Origin: Platerodrilus igneus
Lineage: Eukaryota > Arthropoda > Insecta > Coleoptera > Lycidae
Direction: 5' to 3'
DNA: 64,000 nt
Assembly (NCBI GenBank): GCA_036346225.1
Contig: JARFIW010001215.1
Coordinates: forward strand, 5,284,501-5,348,500
A model generated the notes under the pieces. That model was not told the origin of the DNA. It did no database searches and was given only the letters and a program-made list of their open reading frames with translations. This document shows, in pieces, positions 21,748 through 34,059 of this stretch (its first letter is position 1; the number at the start of each line of letters is the position of its first letter). The position numbers and the translations under genes were made by a program.

Positions 21748-22928
21748 TTAATCTAATATTTCTTTTGTTACCCAGGGTTTTCTTGCTTCTACTTTTTTCT
21801 TACGTATAGTCTGTGTTGCTGTATCATGTACATCCCTTTTTATTTCTTTCCATCTATTTTCTACGTTCTCTCCTATAGCAATCTCTTTGATCTTATTTTC
21901 TAATACTTGCTTATATTTCTCTTTTACCTGACTCTCATTAAGCTTACCTAGATCCCATCCCTCTCTTTTAACCTTTTTCAATTTATTGAATTTTAGCTTA
22001 CACTTCATTTTAACAAGTTATGATCGCTATATATGTCAGCCCCTGGATAACTACGACAGTTTTTAACTTGGTTTCTAAATCTTTGTTTAACTAAAATATT
22101 ATCTATTTGGTATCTAGCCCTATCACCAGGCGCTTTCCATGTATATCTTCTTCTAACATGTTGTTCGAATAGGGTGTTTGCAGTTACTAATCTATGTTCC
22201 TGGCAAAACTCAACTAATCTTTCTCCTCTATCATTTTGTCTACCATACTCAAATTTTTCTACCATTTTTCCCTCACTACCTTCTCCCACTGATGCATTAA
22301 AATCACCCATAACTATTAAATTCTCATCTCGCTTTACTTTTCTCACTATACTATTTATATCGTTGTATACCTTTTCTACTTCCTCATCCTCGTACTGAGT
22401 TGTTGGCATGTAAACCTGTACTAAAACAGTGGTTGTAGGTTTCATACTCAATCTAATCATAATTATTCTATCACTAAATTGTAAGTACTCTTTAACTTTA
22501 CGTCCTAATCTTTTACCTAACACTATTCCTACCCTTGCCTGTCCATTAGTTGAAGAAGTTGTAATTATTCTATAATTATCTTTCCAAAAGTCATTACAAT
22601 CTGGCCATCCCACCTCACTAATACCTAAAATATCCAGCTTTCCTTTTCTCATTTCGACTAATAAATTCGTTAATTTATCTACTCTAATTAATGACCTTAC
22701 ATTCCAAGTCCTTATCGCTAAATTGAACCGTTGTTTTAAATTCTTACGATGACGAGCCCCAAGTACCCCCTCCTGGAGATCCGAATGAGGGGGTATTTTA
22801 TCTTTGGACAAGAATTTTACTTGTGAGCTCTCCATCATACATAGTTCGCGTTTCAGGCCATGCATACCTGTGAAAATATTATGGTAGGTTCCCATATCTT
22901 TCCACAACGCTTTAAAGACCCCCAACAA
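21748..22928 (-). pseudogene. Endonuclease part of RTE copy A
   Basis: The main frame (22928-22005) reads through an AP-type endonuclease: T-W-N-V-R-S-L near the start, D-I-L-G-I-S-E-V (catalytic Glu), V-Q-V-Y-M-P-T, V-M-G-D-F-N-A-S (catalytic Asp and Asn), and S-D-H-N (catalytic Asp-His). The best ATG is near 22890; the frame before that lacks one. A four-base overlap at 22005-22008 marks a frameshift into the following linker (22008-21748), which is rich in Lys, Arg and Glu and ends at a stop after P-W-V-T-K-E-I-L. In copy B the same gene is broken by stops at other places, so neither copy is functional. Confidence 0.88.
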
Positions 22929-23066
22929 CCTTATAAATTATTGAGGATCGCCCGAGACCAACCAACTCTCCTCCAATATCTTTTAGCCAACAAGGCTGCT
23001 GCGACTTTTAATCGCCTTTTACGATAAGCAGGCTTACTATAGTAGTATTCTATGTCCCCTACTATA

Positions 23067-25300
23067 GGGATCTGCATTTAAGCAACTATCGATTAGAAAA
23101 TCTTAAAATCTAAATGACGTACATATACACTTACTTAATATTTCCAACCCTAAATATATACAAAAGAAAATTAGACATAGTATATACAGTAATTTGATCT
23201 GCTCTGTGAAGTGCACTTTGTAAAAGTATGAACGTAACAGTAAATTTATATAACGTAATCTTAACTGAAATGAACCAAGTGTTCGCTTACTCTAACTTAT
23301 CATTTGGTAAACAAGTTTTGACATTAGCGTTAATTTCCAAAAAAAGAAAACGGTAAAAAGTGCTCTAACGCGAGCTTCGGTTTATACTAATTGTGACTTG
23401 ATGATTAATTACATATTTGCTTGTCGCGATGTAAACGTAAGTCTGTTTGTAATCTATTTTGCAACACGAGTAAGAAAACTATGACCAGCCAAAGAGGCGA
23501 CTCTCTTCTACAGCAGCATCAAAAAAAGAAAAAAAACGGAATAAATGCACATTAAAACAAGCTGCCTGCCTCTGGCACCATCTTAAAGGATTTGGAAATG
23601 CGTGTTGCACTCGCCAACGGATTAGATGCTGGATGAACGAATTGAACTAGACTTGTAACACTAAGTACAACAAAGTATCTTAGCACCGCAACTAACATCG
23701 TTTCCTTTCGATAAAATGTCGTTGTATAGAATCGAATCGTTTTCATAGCTGTCTGTATTTATAAGGATTGACAACAATGTGTTTGCGTTTTAAAACAATT
23801 GCCAGCGATAGCACATTAAATATTCTGCGAACACCACCTGTAAAAGTATATTTTCTAGACAGCAGCTATCAAATATTTCTAGAAAAATCGCCAATTAACT
23901 AAAGAAAAATGCCTCGATATGCTATAATGACTTCCACTGAATTTTGTTGTCTGCATCGGAACCACATATGTTTTAAATGATCAAGTAGGTTAGCAACCCT
24001 CCTTACAATATTATGAAGTAAAATGTATAACAGGTTGCCTAACTGTTATAGAAACTACAGCAATTTGTTATATCGTCCGACAATAACTTGATATGAGGAC
24101 GATTTTATTGCCTATAAGCTTGAGCGAGTTTAAATACCCGAATTGATGGCGAAATAGCGCGTTGATTATTTCCTAGTAAACGGTAGATAACCAACACATT
24201 AAAAATATTTTAACTATGCGAGAGGTTTTAATCTTTCAAAAAAACCATAAAGTATTTGCTGCAGATGTTTAAGAACGTGTTTCAAAAAATAATCCATTGG
24301 AAATGATAAGTAGTTGTTTGCTTATTTCAACAAATTTATAACACGACTAACGAAGCAAAATATTATAGAATAAATACTTAAGGAAATTTTTATAGGACGG
24401 ATTAAATAGCACTCATTTCAATTGAAAGATAAACTAACTTGTTAAATGACAGTTCGTATGATTTGGAAATAACATAAAAAGTGTAAAGTCGTTTAGATTA
24501 AAACCTTTAGAAGGCTTTTATGAAAAAGGAGTAATTAGGAAATCACAATTTATTTGCAGTATGCGGAAATCAATCGATTTCGAAAATGTAACGCAACAAA
24601 CTGGCTGCTTTACTATTTTATCTTATCATCCTCATTTAATATTATATTGAAATACCAACATTATTAAATATAAAACACCAAATCTTCTAAATTTTACAGC
24701 CTCTTTCATTGTAAAAGCTGATTTAACTAAACTGAAATTAATTAAGTCTTTTTTATTACTTAATGTTTCCTGAAGTAACGCGTTATGGGTACATCCTATC
24801 AAACTAAAAATTTACCGAGAAAAATTAGCCTCACAGCTAATATTAATTAAAGCGTTCAATATCGACAGACTTAAGTATTTACATAGCAGGCTGAGAATAT
24901 GCAAGTTTAAATTCCAACTTTACAAAAACAAGTATGCGCTTACCCCCATTCACCTTAAAGGTATTATTTTTGCCTTAAATTAAATTATAAAAGTGTGACG
25001 CGCGCCGTGAACAAAACGGCTATTTGCCGCCACTCGGATATGACGTCCACGTACACTGCAGCTCTACACGCATGCGTACCTGAATCGGACAACTCACCGC
25101 CGCCACTTAGCCGCTGCCATCGCACCCGCCGCCGTCGACTTACCGCCGGTCGAATTACCACCCATAAATTTTATTAACGGAAAACCATTATACCATATTT
25201 CTGAGTTATTTATCTCTACAAGAACAAACAGAAAACAGACGTGGAGTCTATTTTACAATAAATATACAAACTTAACTTAAGGAAGTATTATGAACTAATA
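23067..25300. other. AT-rich stretch, mostly without recognisable content
   Basis: No gene or repeat family recognised. The only contrast is the short CpG-rich patch listed separately. Confidence 0.4.
24990..25165. other. Short CpG-rich patch
   Basis: About 175 bp with many CG dinucleotides and a GCATGCGT motif, in otherwise AT-rich surroundings. It contains a 60-codon open frame with low-complexity Arg/Pro composition that I do not trust as a gene. It may be a promoter remnant or part of an unrecognised element. Confidence 0.4.
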
Positions 25301-25303
25301 AAG

Positions 25304-26385
25304 AATGGAAAAACGAGCTGAAGAGATACTAGGAGAAGATCAGTTTGGGTTTAGGCGAAGCAGGGGAACACGGGGGGCTATTTTAGCTCTGAGAGTGATA
25401 ATGGAGAAGACAATAGTATGTTACATGCCGAAAATTGGTTATGTATCATATTTAGTTTAAGTTTAAATTTGTGAGTAAATTCCCGCCATTATTTTTAAAA
25501 TAGACTTGTGCATTTCCGTCATTTCGGACAGTTGCGTTTGCGCAAAAGAATGCGCAGACGCGGAGTGATGGCACAAGTGCGCGGTGCGTGACACGACATT
25601 ATTAGCCAACGAGACGTCGAACGGTGACATTTGCCTGTGTCGTGTTTTTCTTGTCTTTTCTCTTAGAATATAGGTTCCTCTATCGTATCTTTACCTTCTA
25701 CCATTCCCTACCTTTATTCTTTCGTCCTACTTACGAACAAAGAAGAGGGAAGACGCTAAATCTGGTTTCAACGAGGGCATGACGTAACCCACCCCAAACA
25801 ACGCCCAAACGAGATACATGGAAATAAGCATGACCCCTGCCCAAGGATGACCGCAAAATCGCGAAGCGTTCCACATTTTTAAGTGAGTACTTTTTATCTT
25901 TTTTAAGGTACAACTTGTATCATTGTAAACATATTTGGCATGTGATACAATTTGACACACATTTATGGCGTAATATCTTTGTTGAGCAATAATGTGAACG
26001 TGGATAATATCAGTGTTGCCAACTGTAGAAGTGGCTCTGAACGCGGTCGCCGGGGTTATAACAAGTAAAAGGAGAAAGTGTGTATATAGTGTTTGTAGAT
26101 CTGGAAAAAGCATTCGACGATTTAAAATGGAAAAAATGTTCGAAATACTCAAAAAGATTGGAATGAGTTATAGGGATAGACGATTAGTACATAGCTTAGA
26201 CAAAGAGCAAACAGCAGTAATAGAATTAGAGCAGGAAAGTAGAGAAGTAAACATTAGGAAAGGGGTGAGACAGAGATGTGCCCTATCCCCATTAATTTTT
26301 AACTTGTATATTGAATAGGCAATGAATACTGTCAAATGCAGGAAGATATTTGGAATTACTATGCAGGGACAAAAAAACACTAATC
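25304..26385 (+). pseudogene. RTE-like reverse transcriptase fragment, split by a solo LTR
   Basis: The left piece (25304-25418) reads L-G-E-D-Q-F-G-F-R-R-S-R-G-T-R, the fingers motif of RTE-like polymerases. The right piece (26068 on) reads V-F-V-D-L-E-K-A-F-D (motif A), then V-R-Q-R-C-A-L-S-P-L-I-F-N-L-Y-I-E (motif B). A premature TAG follows at about 26316, and homology fades near 26385. Removing 25419-26063 and one AGTA joins the two parts in one frame. It is related to but distinct from copies A and B. Both ends are truncated. Confidence 0.85.
25419..26063. mobile_element. Solo LTR, 645 bp, with AGTA target duplication
   Basis: Starts TGTTACATGCCG and ends GGTTATAACA, with inverted TGTTA/TAACA edges, and is flanked by AGTA at 25415-25418 and 26064-26067. 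Deleting it with one AGTA restores the interrupted reverse transcriptase frame exactly. It contains a CpG-rich stretch at about 25545-25600. Open frames inside it are incidental. The internal part of the parent element has been lost, presumably by recombination between its two LTRs. Confidence 0.88.
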
Positions 26386-26389
26386 AACT

Positions 26390-27949
26390 TCAGTTTATTT
26401 TAATTTCTTATATGTGTTTTTGTGCACTTGGCTATCGTACAAAAGGGTTATCTATCTGAATGTGATCAATCAACCTTACAAAGTGAACTATACAAAATTC
26501 AACCGATTCTGGCCATTTACTATATTTTACCTTAAACGTATTAACTCCATATGCGACTGCAATTTTATATTGAAATTTTTTTATTTTAAGATTGTTCTCT
26601 GAAGCTCTGAAAACACAACATATTACGAAAGAGTTTACATGCTAATATGCAAGGTGAGTTACACTGTGGCTTTATATTAGTACAATTCAAATAGAATTGG
26701 TCATATCTAGTTATTCATAATTGTATTTAATAGTTCATTGACATACGACGATAATCTCCAGAATTTAGTGCAAGTACTGATATTGACAGATAAAGATTAG
26801 GTTTTTTGGTATTATGAAATTCATATTTTGTATGGTATGTAATAATTGTAAATTTAGGAACGTATTGTGAATATACTTTTCCTGTATGATTTAGGATATA
26901 GGTCGAAGTATTTACTGCCTTTGCCCATAGCTTTGTTGGTGTTTTTGGTTTGTAGCATGGACTTAGCTATTTCAAGTAATGTTCAGTTTGTAACAGGCAA
27001 TTGTGGAGGGCGTTGCTAAAAGCACCGTGCATATACTGGGAGAAAGTAATCAAGGTTACAATACACGGGGGCAAATAGTACAGCAGTAATTAGAAAGGTA
27101 AGTGCCCAGCTATACGGCTTAGCTGCCTGCAAAGGGTGGGGTGGGTAAAAAACCACTTGTTGCAGAAACAGGGTGAAGTTAACAAACTGCAGGAAACGAA
27201 TAGAAACTCGGAAAGTACCAGGGATACCTTAGAAACGAGCCAATGTTGCCACCCACAGCAGTGGGTAGGTACCTAGTCAAACCACTGAGGGGGAAGAAAT
27301 CACAAGTGATACAAAAATGGCAGCAAATGACATAAGCTGAAAGAAAAACAGGTTAGCAATTAAAATAAGTAAACGTTGGGATTCAAAATCATATAGTATA
27401 TAATAAGGTACTGAAGAATAAACTTTCGGTATAAAATGAATAATAACTAACTCGGGTTAAAACATTTAAGATAAACTAAAATGGCATAGCACACCAATTA
27501 TTAGGAATCAAGATTATTAACTAATCGCAGAGGCCTCATACGCATGTCTCTTAGGTTAATTATGTTTAAATCCTGCAATACGTATGTGTGAATAACTGCA
27601 AAAACAACGGTTACTTAACTCTAAAACACGTCCCGAGAGGACTGCTATTTACAAGTATACAAAATATAAATTGTGCATAATTCAAGTACAACGCTCCACA
27701 ATACGGTATATAAAGATACATATTTGATTACTGCCAAGTGCTAGTTTCATTTCGTCTACACCTTACTACTAATCAGGTTTAGTAAGTTAGTTACTTGAAA
27801 TAAACAAGCAGCCAACATGTAGATAGTTTAGTGGAGGCCACGTTGATTAGCTATCTTCGTTATATCTACGAGAAGCTGCAAGTGTTAGTAGATCTGGAAC
27901 ACCCAAATAATGTAATAATCTGACGTCTACTCTGATGTACCCCACATTT
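26390..27949. other. Stretch without a recognisable gene
   Basis: AT-rich. A patch with higher GC at about 27000-27300 has no coding potential that I recognise. Confidence 0.4.
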
Positions 27950-28242
27950 GATTTTTTTTAAAACTCCACCCGCAGGTACTACATTGACCAGGAAGCTAGT
28001 TTTTTTCCTTACCTGGAAAATTTTGAATTTTACCAAATCCTTGCAAGGTAGGGATCATTAACGTGTGTGACAACACGCACACATGGGACCTCCATTTTAC
28101 CTCGTGTCCGAACGAGGGTCCATTATTGTGAAAAACACTTGTCTAACATTTTTCAAGCGGACCGTATCGGGATTTGAACCAGAGACATTGGACATAGTAG
28201 TCACACACATACCAACTACACGATGTAGCCACCACTTTGATC
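27950..28242 (-). mobile_element. tRNA-derived SINE, copy 1
   Basis: Same sequence family as 47348-47661. On the minus strand it begins with a tRNA-like head containing GTAGTTGGTA and a perfect B-box GGTTCAAATCC (plus-strand 28170-28180), the internal RNA polymerase III promoter element. The body then runs through a shared segment ending near CTCCACCC at 27964. Target duplications are not clear for this copy. Confidence 0.8.
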
Positions 28243-30074
28243 TACCATAAGGTACTTTAATTAGAAAACCATCACGTGATGGTAATCTGTAGACAATTGT
28301 AGAAAATAAATTCACAATCGAACAGCTGGTGGAGTATTCACGATAAGCTTAAAACACAAGAACAAAAGGAAAAGGAGACTGAGACCCGAATCACACAGGA
28401 TCAAGTAATTATAACTTTCCTATACATACCAACGACGATAACAATTAATTTGTGCATAGCAAATATAACAAAATTGCTTTTAGTAAAGGATTAATTATAT
28501 GTGAATTCAATAAAACCCATAAAAATAGTGTAGATTTAGCAAAACGAGTTCACTATTTAATGATACTGGAATAAATGCCTATATAAACGTTATCGACTAG
28601 ATAAGCATGTAGTAACAATTGAATTGCAAGCGATGGAAAGTACCAACACACAATAAACGACAAATTACTTATTACAATTACAAAAAACATTAAATACGTC
28701 ATTTACTTTTTTCTAATGCGGAAAACTATACAATGTCTACAGTTTACTAGTTTCTTATTAATAAATTAAGTACAAATTTTCTATATGCATTTACGCATCA
28801 GACCAGATTCGACATCATCGCAAACCAGATGTGGCCCATGGGCCGACTGTTGCCCGCCGCTTATATACGTTATACTTGAAGAAAACTAAGTATACATTTA
28901 CTTACCAATTAAAATACACACGGGAAAAATTAATTGTCCATAGGTTGTTGTAAAACTGGTATATATAATTCCACTACATACTAAAAAACAACCACAGAGT
29001 GTTGCCTGTCTGTAATTGAACTTCTTCAATATTGGTCCACTTAGAAATCCTAAAATTGTTTACCATATGAAGTAACTTGATCGTAATTAAAGCTTACCTA
29101 AACTACACATAACTGAACTATTCAAATGTAAGAGAAATGATATTTCTGCAGCAGTTATACCCATTTCACTGAACTGGTTTTTGTATATTATTCCAAAGCA
29201 TTGCATTAGTGGTGGTAGACTCGACTGAAAGTTTTAGAATACTGATAATTATTTGTTTATTTATGTATGGTATGCGGTGAAAAGTAAGCACAGTGATGGG
29301 TTTTGGAAAAATTATAGCGAATGCATGGTATAGACGGAGTAACAGTGTATTTAAAATTTTTCGTGATAGAACCTATATAGTTCCTAATAAAGAAATTTTG
29401 TATTTAGTTTGGTAAACTATGTTAATTTTATCACATTTAGTTACTAATTAACTGGTGTATTAAATTTTATTGATAAATTTATTCAACTGGCATTTTTCGG
29501 TAAAAGTAGATAAAAGTAGTTGATAGAAAAATTTGATATTCTTGTATACAAAAATTTTTTGCTTTATAATTTGTTGTATTTTTATGTTATTTAAATTACA
29601 TATAGGTTTTTCAAGAGCTGATTTTGATGTTTGTCATAAGTAACTAACTCATACTCAATACTTAGGTTAATTAAATTAGCGTGTGGTACGTTTGTATAAT
29701 GGATGTCCAATAATTATTGTAGTTCCTGCTAACGCAGGATCAAACACGAATGTCGATTTTTAATTAACTCTAATTTATCGAACCTGGCATTTGTAAAATG
29801 AAACGCAATACTGTTGAAATGTGGACTAGAACAACATGCATAGATTAGATGTAGTTACCCTTTTGTATACAGTAGACAGCAAGCGCATGTCGAACAAAAG
29901 TAATGTTTGAAATGTTGATCGTTTAACTTTTTATTTCTGGTTTGAAGTTAATAAAGCGTTCTTACTCTTTAAACTTGAATTAGTCCATATCTTCAAAAGG
30001 TTATGGGCCTAGATGTTTTGGATTCTAATAACTGATTATGAAATTTGAAGACAAATTTTAAGTCCCATTGTTCA
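28243..30074. other. Stretch without a recognisable gene
   Basis: AT-rich; a short palindrome TGGCCCATGGGCC near 28840 is the only structure noted. Confidence 0.4.
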
Positions 30075-30078
30075 ATGG

Positions 30079-31709
30079 TGTAACGTCTCCCTTACTTTAA
30101 TATTGGTTTGTTTTATTTGTATTGGTGACAAATAAACACCTGAAACGGATACCTACAGTTTCAATATAAAAATAAGCTCTTGAACCTATTTTTTACTCTT
30201 TCTTTTATAACAATCCTGCAACAGAGTATTTCTAAAAGATAATCATAATCCCTTATTAAAAACCGTAGAGGATACTTCTAACACCTTAAATTTTTTAGAA
30301 TTTCAATTTTTAAAAAGCTTTACCCTGACTTCCAGTACTTGTTCGTGAGCCACTTACAAGCTTTTACCTAACTGTATTCAACCTTATTTAAGTAAAAAAA
30401 TATGTCTTTACAAGCAACTTCTTTACTCAGATGTAAAAACAAAATACTCCACGGATCTATTTCTATGTATACCTAATTCCCTAACTAAATACTCTTAACC
30501 TAGTTATTTTGTATACTACAGACAAGTATGTCATAAATCGCGTTAAGGGTCAATTTAACATTAAAATTACTTACATTACATGCACCGCTTTTTTCTACCA
30601 GCGTTGCGTATACGATCAGGTACAAATTCCAGAGCCTGGGTCAGCATCCTGGTTGACGTGTGGCGCCGTTGTTTGTAATATAGGTACTTGCGGTATTTGG
30701 GTAGTTTATTGTCCTCACACGAAAAACTTTCACTTTTTATTCTAATAATGTATATAGTGGCTAATCAACAACTACCTGCTAAAGGTCGCACCGCAGGGTT
30801 GCTTTGTTGGGCTAACGGTATTTAGTTGAGTTTATAAATACCTTCACTTTCGTACATTGAAAGTGAAAAGACCGGGGCCCCTTGGATGTGTTACAATCCA
30901 TGCCCGCTCTCCAATCTAATGTAGTGAAATCAGTTTATCTGGACCGTTAATCGCGCCCACAATTTACTTAATCAATTACACTTGGGACGATAACTCACTT
31001 AAAAATGGAAATGAACCGCTCTCGATGCGGCCAACGAAATATTAATCCCCTTTGTATTTACTCGAGGCTCCCCTCGAGATAAAAGCTTTTTTCTAATATT
31101 CTAGTAATCAACGATTAGCGAATGGTTTGTAACTACCCTATTTGAGGTTCAATAATAATAATAATAATCCTAAACTGAATACACGCGGGTATTTATCAAT
31201 TTTCGGTTCTTTGTTATGCTTTCTGGAGCTTTAAAGTGTTTATAAAGAACTTCAGGGTACTCTTAACCTATCAATTTCCTTTCGAAAGCACCCTTATTGA
31301 TGTGTTAAGGTCAAGTTTCCTACATAATATCCTACTATTACTTCCTTATTTACAAACTACGTTTAAACTTGACCTACTTAAACATGCTGGCAATAAATTT
31401 ATGAAAATATTTATTATTATTAACTAACATAATTTAACTTACCTTCACGCGGACTTGTTATCAAATTACTCTAAAAATCGCGATTTACAAAACTTCCTGA
31501 ATAGAATTTTGATTAGTTATTTAATTAAGCGGTAAAACCCCTATGTTTTGATAAAAAGATGGCGGGCTATTCTAATCTGGTGATGCCTCAGCATATTTAT
31601 TGACGGTGACTATAAATCATAAGCACCACATTGCCGTGCGGTGCCATGTGGTCGGGCCACATGTCCTTATATTATTTACTTTTAATTTAAATTAAAAGGA
31701 GATGTTACA
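30079..31709 (-). repeat. 3' LTR of the Gypsy-type element
   Basis: On the minus strand it starts TGTAACATCTCC, directly after a purine-rich tract, and ends GGGAGACGTTACA at the target duplication. The two ends are short inverted copies of each other, as is usual for LTRs. Size 1631 bp. No full-length partner is present at the other side. Confidence 0.75.
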
Positions 31710-31731
31710 GTTTTCCCCTTTTTGTTTTTTT
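31710..31731 (-). promoter_or_regulatory. Polypurine tract next to the 3' LTR
   Basis: Minus-strand sequence AAAAAGGGGAAAAC directly abuts the TG that starts the 3' LTR. A purine run in this place primes plus-strand DNA synthesis in LTR retroelements. Confidence 0.75.
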
Positions 31732-31829
31732 AACGATTTCCTTAATATCTTGAAACAAAACAAAACTTATTCTTATTTTCACTTAACCTAAACTTAATTT
31801 AACCCTTTTATCAAATTTTTGCACCGGTG

Positions 31830-32318
31830 GTGTGCTCACTCCTCAGTGGTTGCCGTATGGTATCCTTTTAAATTCGTTACATTATAAGTTCCCCTTACTT
31901 GTCTCGTATCAATATTCTCTACCAAGTATGCATACGTTGCAACCTCATGTCTGATCCGCTACGGACCTTCGTATAATAAAAAGAACTTCTTGATCTCCTT
32001 ATCAGCCGCCGAGGACCGTAGGTGAGTTTTTACTAAAACCAAATCCCCTGCTTCAAATTTGACAAGTCGCTTCAGCTTTTCATCATGCTTTAACCTTCTA
32101 CGTTCTGCTCTTGATAGGAGCCTCTCTCGCTAATTCGAGCTCCCATTCTAGTGGTTTTTTCATTTGTTCGGGGAACCCCACCAACTTCTCGATAACGTAA
32201 GTGGGTTTTTGTTATATAATAGTTCATACGGAGTATACTCGGTCGACTCGTGACCTACCATGTTGATCCAGTTCTCGACCTTGTTTAGATAGGTAATCCA
32301 ACTCGCATGTTTCATATG
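31830..32318 (-). pseudogene. Integrase C-terminal remnant of the Gypsy-type element
   Basis: Minus-strand pieces read H-E-S-T-E-Y-T-P-Y-E-L-L-Y (the segment after the catalytic core) and, after a frameshift, F-E-A-G-D-L-V-L-V-K-T-H followed by F-F-L-L-Y-E-G-P and V-A-T-Y-A-Y-L-V, the usual C-terminal beta-rich domain. The zinc-binding and catalytic parts of the integrase are absent from this copy. Confidence 0.78.
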
Positions 32319-34023
32319 TACATATATATATATATATATATATATAGTACGTACTTATACTCAAAATTTGGGCATATTAGGCATGTCTAAAGTGCACATT
32401 TAAAAAATATTTGAAGCATACAGGGTATTTCATAATTCCAGGGCATACTAAACTTATATTTTTAAATGGAACACCCTATATATTATTACATTTTGAAAAG
32501 CCCATAAAGAGCTTTAATTTCATATGAAATTGTATCTGTCTATTCCTTTTAGTTTTGAGATATTCAACTGTTTTTAGAAAAATGACCCCAATTGGATACA
32601 TTGCCACTGCACTAATACACAACTTATGTTAATTTCAAGATGCAGAAAATTTTACCATATACCATAGTATATTTGTAAATATCACTTTTTAAAATTGTTT
32701 CCCAGTATACAGGTGTGTCAGGTTTCAAAAATCCAATTTTAAATTTTTTTAAATGGCACCTACCAATTTTATTGCTACAATGGATAGTTCATTAAGTGTC
32801 CTTTCATTTTGTTAATCATTCCCTATACCTAAATCCATTACTTTCTGAGATATTTTGATTTTCTTCAAATTTTAAGAATGTTTTAATTTACATAACTAAA
32901 ATAACACTATTGAGAATATTATAAAACAATTATTACATTTTGATTAACAATCAACTACAGTTATCCAATAACAATTTTCACTAAAGATATAACAATCTAC
33001 AATACGTTATCAACAGAATTCTGCCAGATCAACAATATGCATTTTATAGAAAATGTTCAAGCAGGAAATCAGGCAGGCTTTGAAAAAAATAACTATTACA
33101 TGTAAAGTGTCGTTTAGGTTTATTAATTGTAGTACATTTAAAACAGAACTGATAATGTGTTAAATGACAACACACTACAATTAATAAACCTAAATGACAT
33201 TTTGATTGTAATTGTTATTTTTTCAAAGCCTGCCTGATTTCTGTTTGAACATTTTCTATAAAATGCATATTGTTGATCTGGCAGAATTCTGTTGATAGCG
33301 TATTATTGTAGGTTGTTATATCTTTAGGGAAAATTGTTATTGATAACTGTAGTTGATTGTTAATCAAAATGTATTAATTGTTTTATAATATTCTCCAATA
33401 GTGTTATTTTAGTTATGTAAATTAAAACATTCATAAAATTTGAAGAAAATCAAAATATCTCAGAAAGTAATGGATTTAGGTATAGGAATGCTTAACAAAA
33501 TGAAAGGACGCTTAATGAGCTATCCATTGTAGCAATAAAATTGGTAGGGTGCCATTTAAAAAAAATTTTAAAAATTGGATTTTGCGAAACCTGACACACC
33601 CTGTATACTGGGAAAAAAATTCAAAAAAGTGATATTTACAAATATACTATGGTATATGGTAAAATTTTCTGCATCTTGAAGAATAGCATAAGTTGTGTAT
33701 TAGTGCAGTGGCAATGTATCCAATTGGGGTCATATTTTCTAAAAACAGTTGAATATCTCAAAAACTAAAAGGAATAGACAGATACAATTTCATATGAAAT
33801 TAAAGCTCTTTTTATGGGCTTTTCAAAAATGTAATAATATATAGGGTGTTCCATTTAAAAAAATATAAGTTTAGTGTGCCCTGGAATTATGAAATACCCT
33901 GTATGCTTCGAAATATTTTTAAAATGTGCACTTTAGACATGCCTAATATGCCTCCAAATTTGGTTTACGTAGCTTTTATAATAACGGAGTTATCGACCGT
34001 TGCCACACTAAAAACTCACCCTG
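32319..34023. mobile_element. Large inverted-repeat (fold-back) element
   Basis: Left arm 32356-33133 and right arm from 33174 are near-identical inverted copies of about 780 bp around a 40-bp spacer centred near 33154. The right arm continues about 70 bp further to end in CACCCTG at 34023, while the left side instead begins with a run of TA repeats (32324-32346), so the left end is truncated or degraded. Neither arm encodes a protein. Motifs such as CCCTGTAT recur several times in each arm. It separates the polymerase and integrase remnants of the Gypsy element. Confidence 0.85.
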
Positions 34024-34059
34024 TATATATTATTTCGAGATTATATTCCTGTAGCTTTA

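Larger units (their letters stand above)
17665..23066 (-). mobile_element. RTE-type non-LTR retrotransposon, copy A, split by an LTR-like insertion
   Basis: Minus-strand element with the same sequence order as copy B at 59841-63600. It starts at the shared CCTATAGTAGGGGA near 23066, has a leader of about 170 bp, an AP-type endonuclease (22890-22005), a reverse transcriptase (21747-20951 and 19176-18600), a conserved C-terminal segment (18406-18179), a 3' tail with two tandem units of about 92 bp (17937-18123), and a final ATG/CAT microsatellite next to AAAACAAAATGATG at 17665. Without the insertion it measures about 3.6 kb. A single protein with endonuclease and polymerase and a microsatellite tail suggests the RTE clade. 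Frameshifts and stops make it inactive. Confidence 0.87.

Noticed and set aside
22174..22398. Plus-strand Ser/Pro/Phe-rich frame opposite the RTE endonuclease
   Set aside because: It is the antisense shadow of the endonuclease; the same shadow appears at 60556-60780 in copy B.
24995..25177. 60-codon frame in the CpG-rich patch
   Set aside because: Low-complexity Arg/Pro/Thr composition, no family resemblance, no splice or start context. It follows from the base composition.
25727..26152. Minus-strand 141-codon frame with hydrophobic segments
   Set aside because: It lies mostly within the solo LTR 25419-26063 and extends across its boundary into reverse transcriptase sequence on the other strand, so it is incidental.
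31140..31170. ATA/AAT trinucleotide run as a CRISPR-like or regulatory repeat
   Set aside because: Simple microsatellite; no spaced repeats of any CRISPR type exist in the window.
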